A stretch of DNA of 64,000 nt from Platerodrilus igneus (Eukaryota; Arthropoda; Insecta; Coleoptera; Lycidae): NCBI GenBank assembly GCA_036346225.1, contig JARFIW010001344.1, positions 806,001-870,000 of the forward strand, written 5' to 3'. This document shows positions 11,275 to 20,640 of this stretch, one piece after another. The position numbers and the translations under genes were made by a program. Numbering within the stretch: the first letter of the stretch is position 1; each line of letters starts with the position of its first letter. The notes beneath the pieces are model-generated. The model was given only the letters and a program-made list of their open reading frames with translations. It was not told the DNA's origin and made no database searches.

Positions 11275-11540
11275 TTTGAGGGATACAATTCATTCAATGG
11301 TTTGGTGTGATTCCAGGTGTTCGACACGCATCGTTTATGTCATTATTACCCAACTTATACTGGATTTCCTCAAACAAAAGAAATTCCGCATTTTTAGTAA
11401 ATTCATATACTTTGGTTGGATCTGCAGCTGTATAGATTCCATTAATAAATGTATAAATTTCGTGCGGGTATGTGATGTCATCACTGTTCTGAATTTCTAT
11501 AGAAATTCGATCGTTGTTTTCTGCATCAATGTAAAGGAAT
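11275..11540 (-). pseudogene. Major capsid protein N-terminal relic (Polinton/adintovirus-like)
   Basis: Minus-strand translation gives a continuous stretch including EIYTFINGIYTAA and FLLFEEIQYKLGNNDI, then a PGITPNH segment before a stop. The order of a beta-rich stretch, a FLF.EI.Y.L motif and a short Gly-Ile-Thr segment resembles the start of the double-jelly-roll capsid proteins in Polinton and adintovirus-like endogenous elements. Only about 85 codons remain; the rest of the capsid gene is absent. The neighbouring penton-like, protease, PLA2-like and DNA polymerase genes support the reading. Assignment rests on remembered family patterns, so a profile search is needed. Confidence 0.5.
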
Positions 11541-11838
11541 GATATGTATAATAATTCTTTTTTATTATGGTTTCATCTAATTTCTAACCTCCAAACATGT
11601 CCAATTTAGATACATCCACTTACTTAAGTTTTCCTAGTTTGATGTTGTTTTCGTTGTAGATGTCTAAACCATGTATATCCCTACTTACCATTATTTTTCA
11701 CTTTTAACCCCAAGGGTCTCAAAATACGAACTTTTTAGAGTATGAATTTCTCGACAACTTGACGCCTTGACGAAGAAATCACTTTTACTCGATGAGGTGT
11801 GGTGGTGTGTTTTATATACAAAATCGATGGACATGTCC

Positions 11839-12310
11839 TTAGATGCTTTTTATTTCCAGCCTAACAAATGTATAGGTTTCCTGTAAAAAGTTGACAGGTT
11901 TTCCCCAATGATCGACTAATCTGATCGTGATATTATCGATTTCTGACACACCGGAGGAGTAATCTATTTTGTGGTTAGGTCTCTTTTCCAGATTATACCC
12001 AGGCTGTACAGAAAAACTGAATTCGAATGTGCTGTAAGTCAGCGTATTATTTCTAAACGATTTAGTGGTGATGCTGGTTTCCACAAAATGTTTGAAACTG
12101 ATATTATATTCAATTATTGGTTTGCTATATGCACAACGCTTGCAGACAGTTTGCAGTTGGTAAAACCCAAAACGCTTCCAATACTCTTTATGCGACTTGC
12201 TCCAACATCGATTAGTTTACTGCTTTGTATAGAACACTTTAACGTGTTATTGTTCGCACTTAGTTTCAAAGAATTATTAATGTCTGGAACTTTACTGAAC
12301 GATTGTTAGG
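11839..12310 (-). pseudogene. Penton/minor-capsid-like protein, copy 1
   Basis: Minus-strand reading shows KVPDINNSLKLSANNNTLKC, then SSKLIDVGASRIKSIGSVLG. An 81-residue frame with METSITT at its start and VRLVDHWGKPVNFLQETY near its end follows at 11839-12084. The pattern of an NNNTLK segment, a SIGS.LGF segment and a closing I.I.L.D..G..V.F strand resembles the single-jelly-roll penton-like proteins next to capsid and protease genes in Polinton/adintovirus-like elements. At least one stop, near 12090, breaks the frame. It lies downstream of the protease on the same strand. Confidence 0.5.
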
Positions 12311-12431
12311 ACATCTATATACATGTATTTATTTCTTCCAATTCGTACGAGCCTGTTCAATAATTAGTTTATGCTGCTCTTAATCGTCAAAATATAAAAC
12401 ATCATCCTTAGAGTGTACGTTTTGCTCAGTG

Positions 12432-12812
12432 TTACATGTGTAAAGTCCCATTAACCCCAATGCATACTCTTCGTCCTGCATCACTGTAATTGGTAGATAA
12501 ATGGACCCCGTCGATAAATAGTTGCCGTATCCAAACACGCTCACACTTATAGCCATTTTCGTTAAGAAACTTTAAAACAAAATGTCCACAATTGTAAGTG
12601 TTGGAAGTCTGCTCCGAGACACCGTTGTAGTAAATTTTGCAACCCCGAAAATAACTGTCAATTTCTTCCTGTGGTCTCAAGCCCCCAAAAAAATCGTAGT
12701 ATAACACGATATTTCCACGTTTTCGGTATCCCACCCAATGAGTGTCTGGTCTTTTTGTGGTATCCAAATTAATCACACCCGACTCGACGACATGCGGTTT
12801 AATGTTCTTCAA
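12432..12812 (-). CDS. Adenain-like cysteine protease, copy 1
   Basis: A 126-residue open frame containing the core of an adenovirus-type (Ulp1-like, C5) protease, used by such viruses to mature capsid proteins. Catalytic elements are in the right order: His25 in THWVGY, an acidic Asp40 in LYYDFFGG and the nucleophile Cys75 in TYNCGHFVLKF. The family's N-terminus normally extends further. Here the upstream frame 12809-13027 ends by a one-base shift immediately before this ATG, so the ATG is probably not the native start. Copy 2 differs by Gly43 to Glu. Recognition is confident; activity is doubtful given the frameshift. Confidence 0.75.
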   Translation of the reverse strand: MKNIKPHVVESGVINLDTTKRPDTHWVGYRKRGNIVLYYDFFGGLRPQEEIDSYFRGCKIYYNGVSEQTSNTYNCGHFVLKFLNENGYKCERVWIRQLFIDGVHLSTNYSDAGRRVCIGVNGTLHM

Positions 12813-13235
12813 CTGATCTCTAGAAAAAACTCCGCAAAATGAGGAATGTTGGTTGCATATTTTCTAATATCCACGCCGGTGAGCGCTCTTCGAAGTAAGT
12901 TGCCTAGTTGTTGCGCCTTTTTACAACCGTCACGTCCTTGTTTGTAAGATTTCAAGGATAATGCGGTGCCTTTCTTGTAAGGTATTAGAAATAGTCCATT
13001 TTTTTTCGCGAAAGTTATTGCTTCCATTGTCCTGTTGTGACGTTCCTCCTCTTTTAACTGCCCGTTAACCGTTTTTGCATCGTTAACAGCTTTTGCAACC
13101 TCAGCAGCGTCACCTGCTAGGGCTCATAAAGCAGTTAGTCCAGCGAAAATCGGGATCAGTGGTAAAATTCCACCCTTTGCGGTACGGGTATAATACGCGG
13201 AACTTTTATCTTCTTTTACCTCCAGCACCTTTCAC
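12809..13235 (-). pseudogene. Hydrophobic Gly-rich N-terminal part fused to the protease gene, copy 1
   Basis: On the minus strand a basic start is followed by a hydrophobic Gly/Pro/Ile segment (RGGILPLIPIFAGLTAL), an in-frame TGA, an Ala-rich helix (AGDAAEVAKAVNDA), then METs and Lys-rich residues in MEAITFAKKNG and YKKGTALSL (72-codon frame 12809-13027). It ends in KYATNIPHFAEFF, where the frame slips by one base into the protease. A hydrophobic viral membrane or minor-core region joined to a protease N-terminus is my inference from the order. In copy 2 an extra T in the poly-T at about 16127 breaks the Lys-Asn run. Confidence 0.5.
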
Positions 13236-13238
13236 GAT

Positions 13239-13706
13239 TTATTTTACAACATGAATGCCAATTTTTCGTAACTTATTCAAATTATGGGAACCGACTCGGT
13301 CAATTGCTGATTTTATTTTCTTTAAGAATCCGTCTTTGAAAATTATTTTCTTTGTCTTAATACCCATACCCATTTTTCTTTTGACTTTCATAGCTTTTGT
13401 TGCGAACCAAGCTGCAGCCTTTTCACCAAGCTTTGTATTTTTTGACTTTACTGGCTCCCAAGCTCTTTCGTCTAAAATTCTATCTGCTCGATGTCTAGCC
13501 GGCTGATCGTTAGAGTACTTGGAGTAAGCAATGTAGTGATCTCGACACAAACGGTTCAAATCGTTGATTCCTGTATCATCTCTACCTAACCGCTTTTCCA
13601 GCCTAGGGCCTGGCCCCATAAAAGTGATAAGACTGGATATGAACCTCAAATTTATAACTTTGTTAAACAACTCAATCATAGATATATTGGCTTTTTCAAT
13701 TAACAA
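13239..13706 (-). CDS. PLA2-like domain protein, copy 1
   Basis: A 155-residue intact frame. Residues 30-40 (MGPGPRLEKRL) match the Ca-binding-loop region of the phospholipase A2-like domain shared by parvovirus capsid N-termini and several adintovirus/Polinton proteins. Residues 53-63 (LCRDHYIAYSK) align with the catalytic helix, but the usual His-Asp pair reads His57-Tyr58, so lipase activity is doubtful. The C-terminal half is basic: GEKAAAWFATKAMKVKRKMG, then KIIFKDGFLKKIK. Family proteins are thought to help breach endosomal membranes. It is the first gene on the minus strand and lies back to back with the zinc-finger gene, leaving a 0.4-kb divergent promoter region. Copy 2 encodes the same protein. 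Confidence 0.65.
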   Translation of the reverse strand: MLIEKANISMIELFNKVINLRFISSLITFMGPGPRLEKRLGRDDTGINDLNRLCRDHYIAYSKYSNDQPARHRADRILDERAWEPVKSKNTKLGEKAAAWFATKAMKVKRKMGMGIKTKKIIFKDGFLKKIKSAIDRVGSHNLNKLRKIGIHVVK

Positions 13707-14009
13707 TTAAATGAGCTTAATTTGCAAAAAGCATTTCTATTGATACTTTACACAGCGTAATATAAATGCAAACTTTTATGTAATAATTGTAATTGAATAA
13801 ATATTAAGGAAGTTTGTTGGTCGAACATATACTTTTACGTTTAGATGTCCAGCTTTTTTGAATACACACGTTTTAAATTAAATTTTTGAAGTAGTCGAGG
13901 ATTGCAGCATTCACAGTGGTGTGATTCATAACCCATTGGTACGCGACGTCTCCACCTCCACCTCCACATATTAATATCTATTTTCACTTTCACTAATTAC
14001 GCTCTTTGC

Positions 14010-14017
14010 TATATAAG
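14010..14017 (+). promoter_or_regulatory. TATA box of the zinc-finger gene, copy 1
   Basis: TATATAAG, about 100 bases before the ATG at 14113 and inside the divergent intergenic region. A pyrimidine-rich stretch with TTGTTTACAG just before the ATG could be a splice acceptor of a 5' leader intron. Confidence 0.5.
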
Positions 14018-14112
14018 ACGCTGCTTAACACTAGAATCGTTAGTTATTACTCACTCTTTCTTGCATCAAGTTCAAAGTGCTTGTGTTGATATCTGACTTT
14101 GTTTACAGAAAA

Positions 14113-14595
14113 ATGGAATCCAAGGTATTTTCCAGTGAGATGCGCTACGCTACTTTTACCAGAAGGGACAGTTTGATTCGTCACTGTATAAACTTGCAAG
14201 GTTTACTTCCTCTGGAAGTTAAAACACGTGATACGTCACCGGCAGCGGGTGTACCGACCACCAAACAACGTCGGGGCCTGGTATTCACATGCGATGTCTG
14301 CGGTTCCACGTTCAACAGGAAAGATAATTTAAACCGGCACCATAGCACCATGCATGGTCCATCAACATTGAGTGGTGTTAAACGTGGAGTTCCGCTACCG
14401 GTAGACGCACCCGCCTCGAAGGTAGCTCGTGTGGACATTAGGTGTGATGCATGTATGGTTGAACCTCACTCATCATACGCAGCACACTTACACAAAAATA
14501 CACACAAACTGGTAGCTAGCAGAACCATGAGTAGAGATGCAGCGATGCAAATGGTCAGTACCGCCTTCAAAACCCGGATTGCACGTATCGAGTAA
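14113..14595 (+). CDS. C2H2 zinc-finger protein, copy 1
   Basis: I chose ATG 14113, which lies after the TATA box; the open frame extends upstream only to a GTG at 14077. The 160-residue product has one good C2H2 finger (FTCDVCGSTFNRKDNLNRHH, ending H-S-T-M-H). A degenerate finger near the N-terminus (YATFTRRDSLIRH) lacks its cysteines. A third is RCDACMVEPHSSYAAHLHKN with Cys-x2-Cys and His-x4-His. Nucleic-acid binding is likely, perhaps regulation. It is divergently oriented from the capsid-protease cluster and precedes the polymerase. Copy 2 (17231-17713) encodes an identical product. Confidence 0.65.
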   Translation: MESKVFSSEMRYATFTRRDSLIRHCINLQGLLPLEVKTRDTSPAAGVPTTKQRRGLVFTCDVCGSTFNRKDNLNRHHSTMHGPSTLSGVKRGVPLPVDAPASKVARVDIRCDACMVEPHSSYAAHLHKNTHKLVASRTMSRDAAMQMVSTAFKTRIARIE

Positions 14596-14699
14596 AAAAC
14601 ATAGGTGGTGTTGCTGAATTGCATGAGTTCCTACACCTGCAAATGGATCTTTTCTAGCGATTGGATGGTGACAAGTTGGCAACCCATCTTGCTGTCAGA

Positions 14700-14869
14700 A
14701 TGAACTGTTAGTTGTTTGGACTGTATAACAGGATGGGGGTGAACAACGTACCAAGGACATCAAACCCTTCAGCACTAGGAACCAGGAGATCACGCAGCCA
14801 GTTACTTGGAGATCGTCTACAATTCTTTCATGGAGGCGATGGTTGCGAGTCTGACGAATTTCAGAAGAA
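14700..14869 (+). pseudogene. Truncated DNA polymerase B first exon, copy 1
   Basis: Identical to the 5' part of the polymerase gene after copy 2, but cut off at the duplication junction: GACGAATTTCAGAAGAA is followed here by CAACTTGACG from the left end of the module. Only about 50 codons remain and no catalytic part is present. Confidence 0.6.
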
Positions 14870-14953
14870 CAACTTGACGCCTTGACGAAGAAATCACTTT
14901 TACTCGATGAGGTGTGGTGGTGTGTTTTATATACAAAATCGATGGACATGTCC

Positions 14954-15425
14954 TTAGATGCTTTTTATTTCCAGCCTAACAAATGTATAGGTTTCCTGTA
15001 AAAAGTTGACAGGTTTTCCCCAATGATCGACTAATCTGATCGTGATATTATCGATTTCTGACACACCGGAGGAGTAATCTATTTTGTGGTTAGGTCTCTT
15101 TTCCAGATTATACCCAGGCTGTACAGAAAAACTGAATTCGAATGTGCTGTAAGTCAGCGTATTATTTCTAAACGATCTAGTGGTGATGCTGGTTTCCACA
15201 AAATGTTTGAAACTGATATTATATTCAATTATTGGTTTGCTATATGCACAACGCTTGCAGACAGTTTGCAGTTGGTAAAACCCAAAACGCTTCCAATACT
15301 CTTTATGCGACTTGCTCCAACATCGATTAGTTTACTGCTTTGTATAGAACACTTTAACGTGTTATTGTTCGCACTTAGTTTCAAAGAATTATTAATGTCT
15401 GGAACTTTACTGAACGATTGTTAGG
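14954..15425 (-). pseudogene. Penton/minor-capsid-like protein, copy 2
   Basis: Same content as 11839-12310, with one substitution (Lys to Arg at residue 8 of the C-terminal frame 14954-15199). The same internal stop is present, so the break predates the duplication. Confidence 0.5.
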
Positions 15426-15546
15426 ACATCTATATACATGTATTTATTTCTTCCAATTCGTACGAGCCTGTTCAATAATTAGTTTATGCTGCTCTTAATC
15501 GTCAAAATATAAAACATCATCCTTAGAGTGTACGTTTTGCTCAGTG

Positions 15547-15927
15547 TTACATGTGTAAAGTCCCATTAACCCCAATGCATACTCTTCGTCCTGCATCACT
15601 GTAATTGGTAGATAAATGGACCCCGTCGATAAATAGTTGCCGTATCCAAACACGCTCACACTTATAGCCATTTTCGTTAAGAAACTTTAAAACAAAATGT
15701 CCACAATTGTAAGTGTTGGAAGTCTGCTCCGAGACACCGTTGTAGTAAATTTTGCAACCCCGAAAATAACTGTCAATTTCTTCCTGTGGTCTCAAGCCCT
15801 CAAAAAAATCGTAGTATAACACGATATTTCCACGTTTTCGGTATCCCACCCAATGAGTGTCTGGTCTTTTTGTGGTATCCAAATTAATCACACCCGACTC
15901 GACGACATGCGGTTTAATGTTCTTCAA
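15547..15927 (-). CDS. Adenain-like cysteine protease, copy 2
   Basis: 126 codons with the His-Asp-Cys elements THWVGY, LYYDFFEG and TYNCGHF. The only protein change from copy 1 is Gly43 to Glu, three residues after the acidic catalytic position. The upstream one-base frameshift is shared with copy 1. Confidence 0.7.
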   Translation of the reverse strand: MKNIKPHVVESGVINLDTTKRPDTHWVGYRKRGNIVLYYDFFEGLRPQEEIDSYFRGCKIYYNGVSEQTSNTYNCGHFVLKFLNENGYKCERVWIRQLFIDGVHLSTNYSDAGRRVCIGVNGTLHM

Positions 15928-16353
15928 CTGATCTCTAGAAAAAACTCCGCAAAATGAGGAATGTTGGTTGCATATTTTCTAATATCCACGCCGGTGCGCG
16001 CTCTTCGAAGTAAGTTGCCTAGTTGTTGCGCCTTTTTACAACCGTCACGTCCTTGTTTGTAAGATTTCAAGGATAATGCGGTGCCTTTCTTGTAAGGTAT
16101 TAGAAATAGTCCATTTTTTTTTCGCGACAGTTATTGCTTCCATTGTCCTGTTGTGACGTTCCTCCTCTTTTAACTGCCCGTTAACCGTTTTTGCATCGTT
16201 AACAGCTTTTGCAACCTCAGCAGCGTCACCTGCTAGGGCTCATAAAGCAGTTAGTCCAGCGAAAATCGGGATCAGTGGTAAAATTCCACCCCTTTGCGGT
16301 ACGGGTATAATACGCGGAACTTTTATCTTCTTTTTACCTCCAGCACCTTTCAC
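15924..16353 (-). pseudogene. Hydrophobic Gly-rich N-terminal part, copy 2 (extra frameshifts)
   Basis: Corresponds to 12809-13235 but has three additional one-base insertions, all in homopolymer runs (poly-T near 16127, poly-C near 16291, poly-T near 16335). The 72-codon frame of copy 1 is therefore lost. Homopolymer positions make either slippage mutation or sequencing error possible. Confidence 0.55.
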
Positions 16354-16356
16354 GAT

Positions 16357-16824
16357 TTATTTTACAACATGAATGCCAATTTTTCGTAACTTATTCAAAT
16401 TATGGGAACCGACTCGGTCAATTGCTGATTTTATTTTCTTTAAGAATCCGTCTTTGAAAATTATTTTCTTTGTTTTAATACCCATACCCATTTTTCTTTT
16501 GACTTTCATAGCTTTTGTTGCGAACCAAGCTGCAGCCTTTTCACCAAGCTTTGTATTTTTTGACTTTACTGGCTCCCAAGCTCTTTCGTCTAAAATTCTA
16601 TCTGCTCGATGTCTAGCCGGCTGATCGTTAGAGTACTTGGAGTAAGCAATGTAGTGATCTCGACACAAACGGTTCAAATCGTTGATTCCTGTATCATCTC
16701 TACCTAACCGCTTTTCCAGCCTAGGGCCTGGCCCCATAAAAGTGATAAGACTGGATATGAACCTCAAATTTATAACTTTGTTAAACAACTCAATCATAGA
16801 TATATTGGCTTTTTCAATTAACAA
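16357..16824 (-). CDS. PLA2-like domain protein, copy 2
   Basis: The encoded 155 residues are identical to 13239-13706, including GPGPRLEKRL at 31-40 and the His57-Tyr58 replacement of the catalytic His-Asp. One silent C/T difference lies near 16473. Confidence 0.65.
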   Translation of the reverse strand: MLIEKANISMIELFNKVINLRFISSLITFMGPGPRLEKRLGRDDTGINDLNRLCRDHYIAYSKYSNDQPARHRADRILDERAWEPVKSKNTKLGEKAAAWFATKAMKVKRKMGMGIKTKKIIFKDGFLKKIKSAIDRVGSHNLNKLRKIGIHVVK

Positions 16825-17127
16825 TTAAATGAGCTTAATTTGCAAAAAGCATTTCTATTGATACTTTACACAGCGTAATATAAATGCAAACTTTTATGTA
16901 ATAATTGTAATTGAATAAATATTAAGGAAGTTTGTTGGTCGAACATATACTTTTACGTTTAGATGTCCAGCTTTTTTGAATACACACGTTTTAAATTAAA
17001 TTTTTGAAGTAGTCGAGGATTGCAGCATTCACAGTGGTGTGATTCATAACCCATTGGTACGCGACGTCTCCACCTCCACCTCCACATATTAATATCTATT
17101 TTCACTTTCACTAATTACGCTCTTTGC

Positions 17128-17135
17128 TATATAAG
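17128..17135 (+). promoter_or_regulatory. TATA box of the zinc-finger gene, copy 2
   Basis: TATATAAG at the position equivalent to 14010-14017, 103 bases before ATG 17231. Confidence 0.5.
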
Positions 17136-17230
17136 ACGCTGCTTAACACTAGAATCGTTAGTTATTACTCACTCTTTCTTGCATCAAGTTCAAAGTGCTT
17201 GTGTTGATATCTGACTTTGTTTACAGAAAA

Positions 17231-17713
17231 ATGGAATCCAAGGTATTTTCCAGTGAGATGCGCTACGCTACTTTTACCAGAAGGGACAGTTTGATTCGTC
17301 ACTGTATAAACTTGCAAGGTTTACTTCCTCTGGAAGTTAAAACACGTGATACGTCACCGGCAGCGGGTGTACCGACCACCAAACAACGTCGGGGCCTGGT
17401 ATTCACATGCGATGTCTGCGGTTCCACGTTCAACAGGAAAGATAATTTAAACCGGCACCATAGCACCATGCATGGTCCATCAACATTGAGTGGTGTTAAA
17501 CGTGGAGTTCCGCTACCGGTAGACGCACCCGCCTCGAAGGTAGCTCGTGTGGACATTAGGTGTGATGCATGTATGGTTGAACCTCACTCATCATACGCAG
17601 CACACTTACACAAAAATACACACAAACTGGTAGCTAGCAGAACCATGAGTAGAGATGCAGCGATGCAAATGGTCAGTACCGCCTTCAAAACCCGGATTGC
17701 ACGTATCGAGTAA
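17231..17713 (+). CDS. C2H2 zinc-finger protein, copy 2
   Basis: Identical 160-residue product to copy 1, with the finger CDVCGSTFNRKDNLNRHH and the C-terminal Cys-x2-Cys/His-x4-His element. This copy still lies in its original position upstream of the polymerase gene. Confidence 0.65.
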   Translation: MESKVFSSEMRYATFTRRDSLIRHCINLQGLLPLEVKTRDTSPAAGVPTTKQRRGLVFTCDVCGSTFNRKDNLNRHHSTMHGPSTLSGVKRGVPLPVDAPASKVARVDIRCDACMVEPHSSYAAHLHKNTHKLVASRTMSRDAAMQMVSTAFKTRIARIE

Positions 17714-17817
17714 AAAACATAGGTGGTGTTGCTGAATTGCATGAGTTCCTACACCTGCAAATGGATCTTTTCTAGCGATTGGATGGTGACAAGTTGGCAA
17801 CCCATCTTGCTGTCAGA

Positions 17818-20273
17818 ATGAACTGTTAGTTGTTTGGACTGTATAACAGGATGGGGGTGAACAACGTACCAAGGACATCAAACCCTTCAGCACTAGGAAC
17901 CAGGAGATCACGCAGCCAGTTACTTGGAGATCGTCTACAATTCTTTCATGGAGGCGATGGTTGCGAGTCTGACGAATTTCAGAAGAAGGAGTCTGGTAAG
18001 TTTTTAAAATAAAATGCGTTGCAGGTTTTTAATTTCTTTTTAGGTTGGACCCTTATAAATGTGTTATAATTGGAGATTAACATTAATAAATATACTTCTC
18101 TGCGAGGTTCTTCCTACATTGACCTGCCTAAATATGTTAATCAAAAGAAGGCGGTTGTCACTATGAATAACCAAGACTGCTTGTTTCGAATGGTTCATTG
18201 TTGCAGCACCGCATCCCGTTGACCAACATCCTAAACGATTATCAAAATATCCTCACTATGACAGTGTCTTCAACTTGACCGGTATCGATCTGCCTGTTAA
18301 GATCACCGATATCTCCAAGTTTGAGAAACAGAACGATATTAGCGTCAACGTTTTCGGTGTGAAAGATAGCTCCATCTTGAGACCGCTACATTTCACCCAA
18401 CAGAAGAGAGATCGTCGCGTTAATCTTTTGTTCAATCAGGATGATGAGAAACATTGCTACTGCTGGATCAAGAATCTAAACCGGTTGGTTGGAAGTCAAC
18501 TGTCTAAAGAACAACAACACAAGTGGATTTACGATAAATGTTTGCTATATTTTCGCTCGGATGAAGTGTTGGCAAAACATGCAGAAAATGCTTGCAAAAG
18601 TGTTGTTACTAAAATGCCCAACGCTTTCAACAACTTCCTCGAATTTGCAAATATACACAAGCAAATATGCGTTTCGTTTGTAGTGTACGCAGACTTTGAA
18701 TCCATCTTAAAACCAATCTGCTCAGCAACACCCGACGTGTCCAGGTCATAATTCAACAGTGTGCAGGTTTATGACCCATACAGTTTCGCGCATTACATCA
18801 AATGCAGTTACGACGATAAGCTCAACAAGTTTGAGGTCCAGATGCTGCACAAGTCTTTATGAGTCGAATAAAGGAGGAGGTCCGACGATTGGGCGAGATC
18901 CTTAAGACGAATGCGACTATACAACCTCTGGAACCTCTAGACGAATTGCTGTTCTGTATTGTCGACAATTGCGGTATTTGCAATAAACCTCTGGGTGGCG
19001 ATAGTGAGAGATCATGATCATTTAAACTGAAAATTCAGCTTTGCAGCTCACAGCAAATGTAGTATCGAGTACCGGATGCCCAGCTACATATCAGTTTGTG
19101 TTCCACAATTTGTGTTGTAATAGGAAGAGAATTACCGTGATCTCTAGCAACAAAGAAGGGTTTAGTTCTTGTACCAACAACGTGAGGCTGTACAGTGACG
19201 TTCCTGAAGAGTAGATGGAAAAGGAGGATGATGAAACAGGTAATAAGTCGTGTACCCAGCTGCGTTTCATAGACTCGTTGCGGTTTATGGCGTCCGGTTT
19301 GGATACACTGGGTAAGAACTTGCAGCCAGAACACTTCATTGAGCTACAATCATGTTCCTTTGGGGATGAGAAATTTAAGCCGGTTACCCAGAAAAGCGTG
19401 TTCCTATAAGACTCTGTAACTGATACTTCAATTTTGGACGTAGAGTCTTTGCCTCCAAAAGACTCTTTTCACAACAAATTAACATCTAATGATATTTCGT
19501 TTGCAGAGTACGAGCACGCACAGAAGGCGTAGCAAATTTTCAATCTTCAAACCCTTGGGGAATACAGTGACTTGTATGTGAAGAAGGATGTACTGTTGTT
19601 CGCAGATTTCTACGAGAACTTCAGAAATGTGTGCATATAGACATATGACCTGGACTCGTTTCGGTACTTGACAGCTCCAAGTTTAAGCTGGCATGCCATG
19701 CTTAAAAACACCGGTGTCAAACTTGATCTGCTGACCGATTTCGACATGAACCATTTTGTGAAGGCTGGGATTAGAGGTGAACTGATCCAGTGCAGTGACA
19801 TGCCCGTGCCAACAACAAGTACATGGATGACTACAATCACACTGCCATGTCAAGGTACTCGTCTTACATCGACGCCAACAACCTGTATGGGTGGGCGATG
19901 AGTCAGTATCTCTCCATAGAAGGGTTTAAATGGCTGACTTGACAAAATCGTCCATTTCAAAAACGAGAATTTGAACATTCCAGCTACCTGCGATAAAGGG
20001 TACATGCACACAGTAGATCTCACCTATCCAGAGAAGCTCCACGATTCTCATAATGATTTACGTTTCTGCCCGGAAATGAGGGCTCCACCATATAATAGTT
20101 CTCGGACACCGAAGCTACTCGACACGCTGGAAGATAAGAAAAATTATAAAACTTATTACTGTAACCTCCAGCAGTGTATACGCAACTTACTTGTGTTAAC
20201 GACCATCCACCGAGTATTTCAGTTTGATCAAACCTCCATGTACATACAGGGTGGAGCAAAAATGGATATATAA
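17818..20273 (+). pseudogene. Protein-primed type DNA polymerase B (Polinton/adintovirus-like), broken and 3'-truncated
   Basis: Recognisable pieces run in order. The first exon ends QKKESG at 17995, then comes a 48-base intron-like gap and WTLIN. KYTSLRGSSYIDLPKYV and GIDLPVKITDISKFEKQND follow at 18090-18340. The exonuclease motif VVYADFESIL is near 18690 and the VRDHDHL/AAHSKC zinc-knuckle-like part near 19005-19060. FIDSLRFMASGL lies near 19270, [17 protein letters not shown] near 19575-19630, FRYLTAPSLSWHAML near 19660 and the polymerase motif YIDANNLYGWAMSQYL near 19866-19910. TYPEKLHDSHNDLRFCPEM follows. Numerous stops and frameshifts separate them. The gene ends within FQFDQT before the YGDTDS-type palm motif, so the active site is incomplete. 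It would have replicated a linear viral or Polinton genome. Confidence 0.75.
17996..18043 (+). other. Possible 48-nt intron in the polymerase gene
   Basis: Begins GTAAGT and ends TTTCTTTTTAG. Removing it joins GAG TCT G to GT TGG ACC CTT, which keeps the frame and joins the expected start to a WTLIN motif. A stop (TAA) follows a few codons later, so the splice cannot be proved from sequence. Confidence 0.4.
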
Positions 20274-20640
20274 ATAACAAGTCAAAACCAGTAGCGTTTA
20301 AAAATTGGCGGATTGGTGTAAAAAAATGGCGGATGACAGATATGACGTAAGAAAAATAGTGAATGACAGATGTGACGTAAGAAAAAAAAATAAGAAAAAT
20401 TATAAAACTCATTACTGTAACCTCCAGCAGTGTATACGCAACTTACTTGTGTTAACGACCATCCACCGAGTATTTCAGTTTGATCAAACCTCCATGTACA
20501 TACAGGGTGGAGCAAAAATGGATATATAAATAACAAGTCAAAACCAGTAGCGTTTAAAAATTGGCGGATTAGTGTAAAAAAATGGTGGATGACAGATATG
20601 ACGTAAGAAAAATAGTGAATGACAGATGTGACGTAAGAAA
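20134..20640. repeat. 256-bp tandem duplication of the polymerase tail and adjacent DNA
   Basis: 20134-20389 and 20390-20640 are near-identical. Each carries the last legible polymerase fragment (YCNLQQCIRN, LTTIHRVFQFDQT), the segment GGGTGGAGCAAAAATGGATA and two GACAGATRTGACGTAAGAAA units. The second copy grades into further diverged TGACGTAAG units up to about 20705. Confidence 0.85.

Larger units (their letters stand above)
11754..14869. repeat. 3.1-kb virus-like module, copy 1 of a head-to-tail duplication
   Basis: 11754-14869 matches 14869-17987 base for base apart from about five substitutions and three single-base insertions in copy 2. Offsets are 3115 at the left end and 3118 at the right. 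The left breakpoint falls between capsid and penton-like genes; the right breakpoint falls inside the first polymerase exon (TTTCAGAAGAA then CAACTTGACG). Such identity means either a very recent duplication or an assembly artefact. Confidence 0.9.
14869..17987. repeat. 3.1-kb virus-like module, copy 2
   Basis: Second unit of the head-to-tail duplication. Differences from copy 1 that I can see: T/C at about 15177, C/T at about 15799, A/C at about 15997, A/C at about 16128 and C/T at about 16473. It also has one extra T in the poly-T near 16127, one extra C near 16291 and one extra T near 16335. The right end continues without interruption into the polymerase gene. Confidence 0.9.

Noticed and set aside
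11971..12309. 112-codon plus-strand frames at 11971 and 15086
   Set aside because: They are the complement of the penton-like gene; the minus-strand reading carries the family-like motifs.
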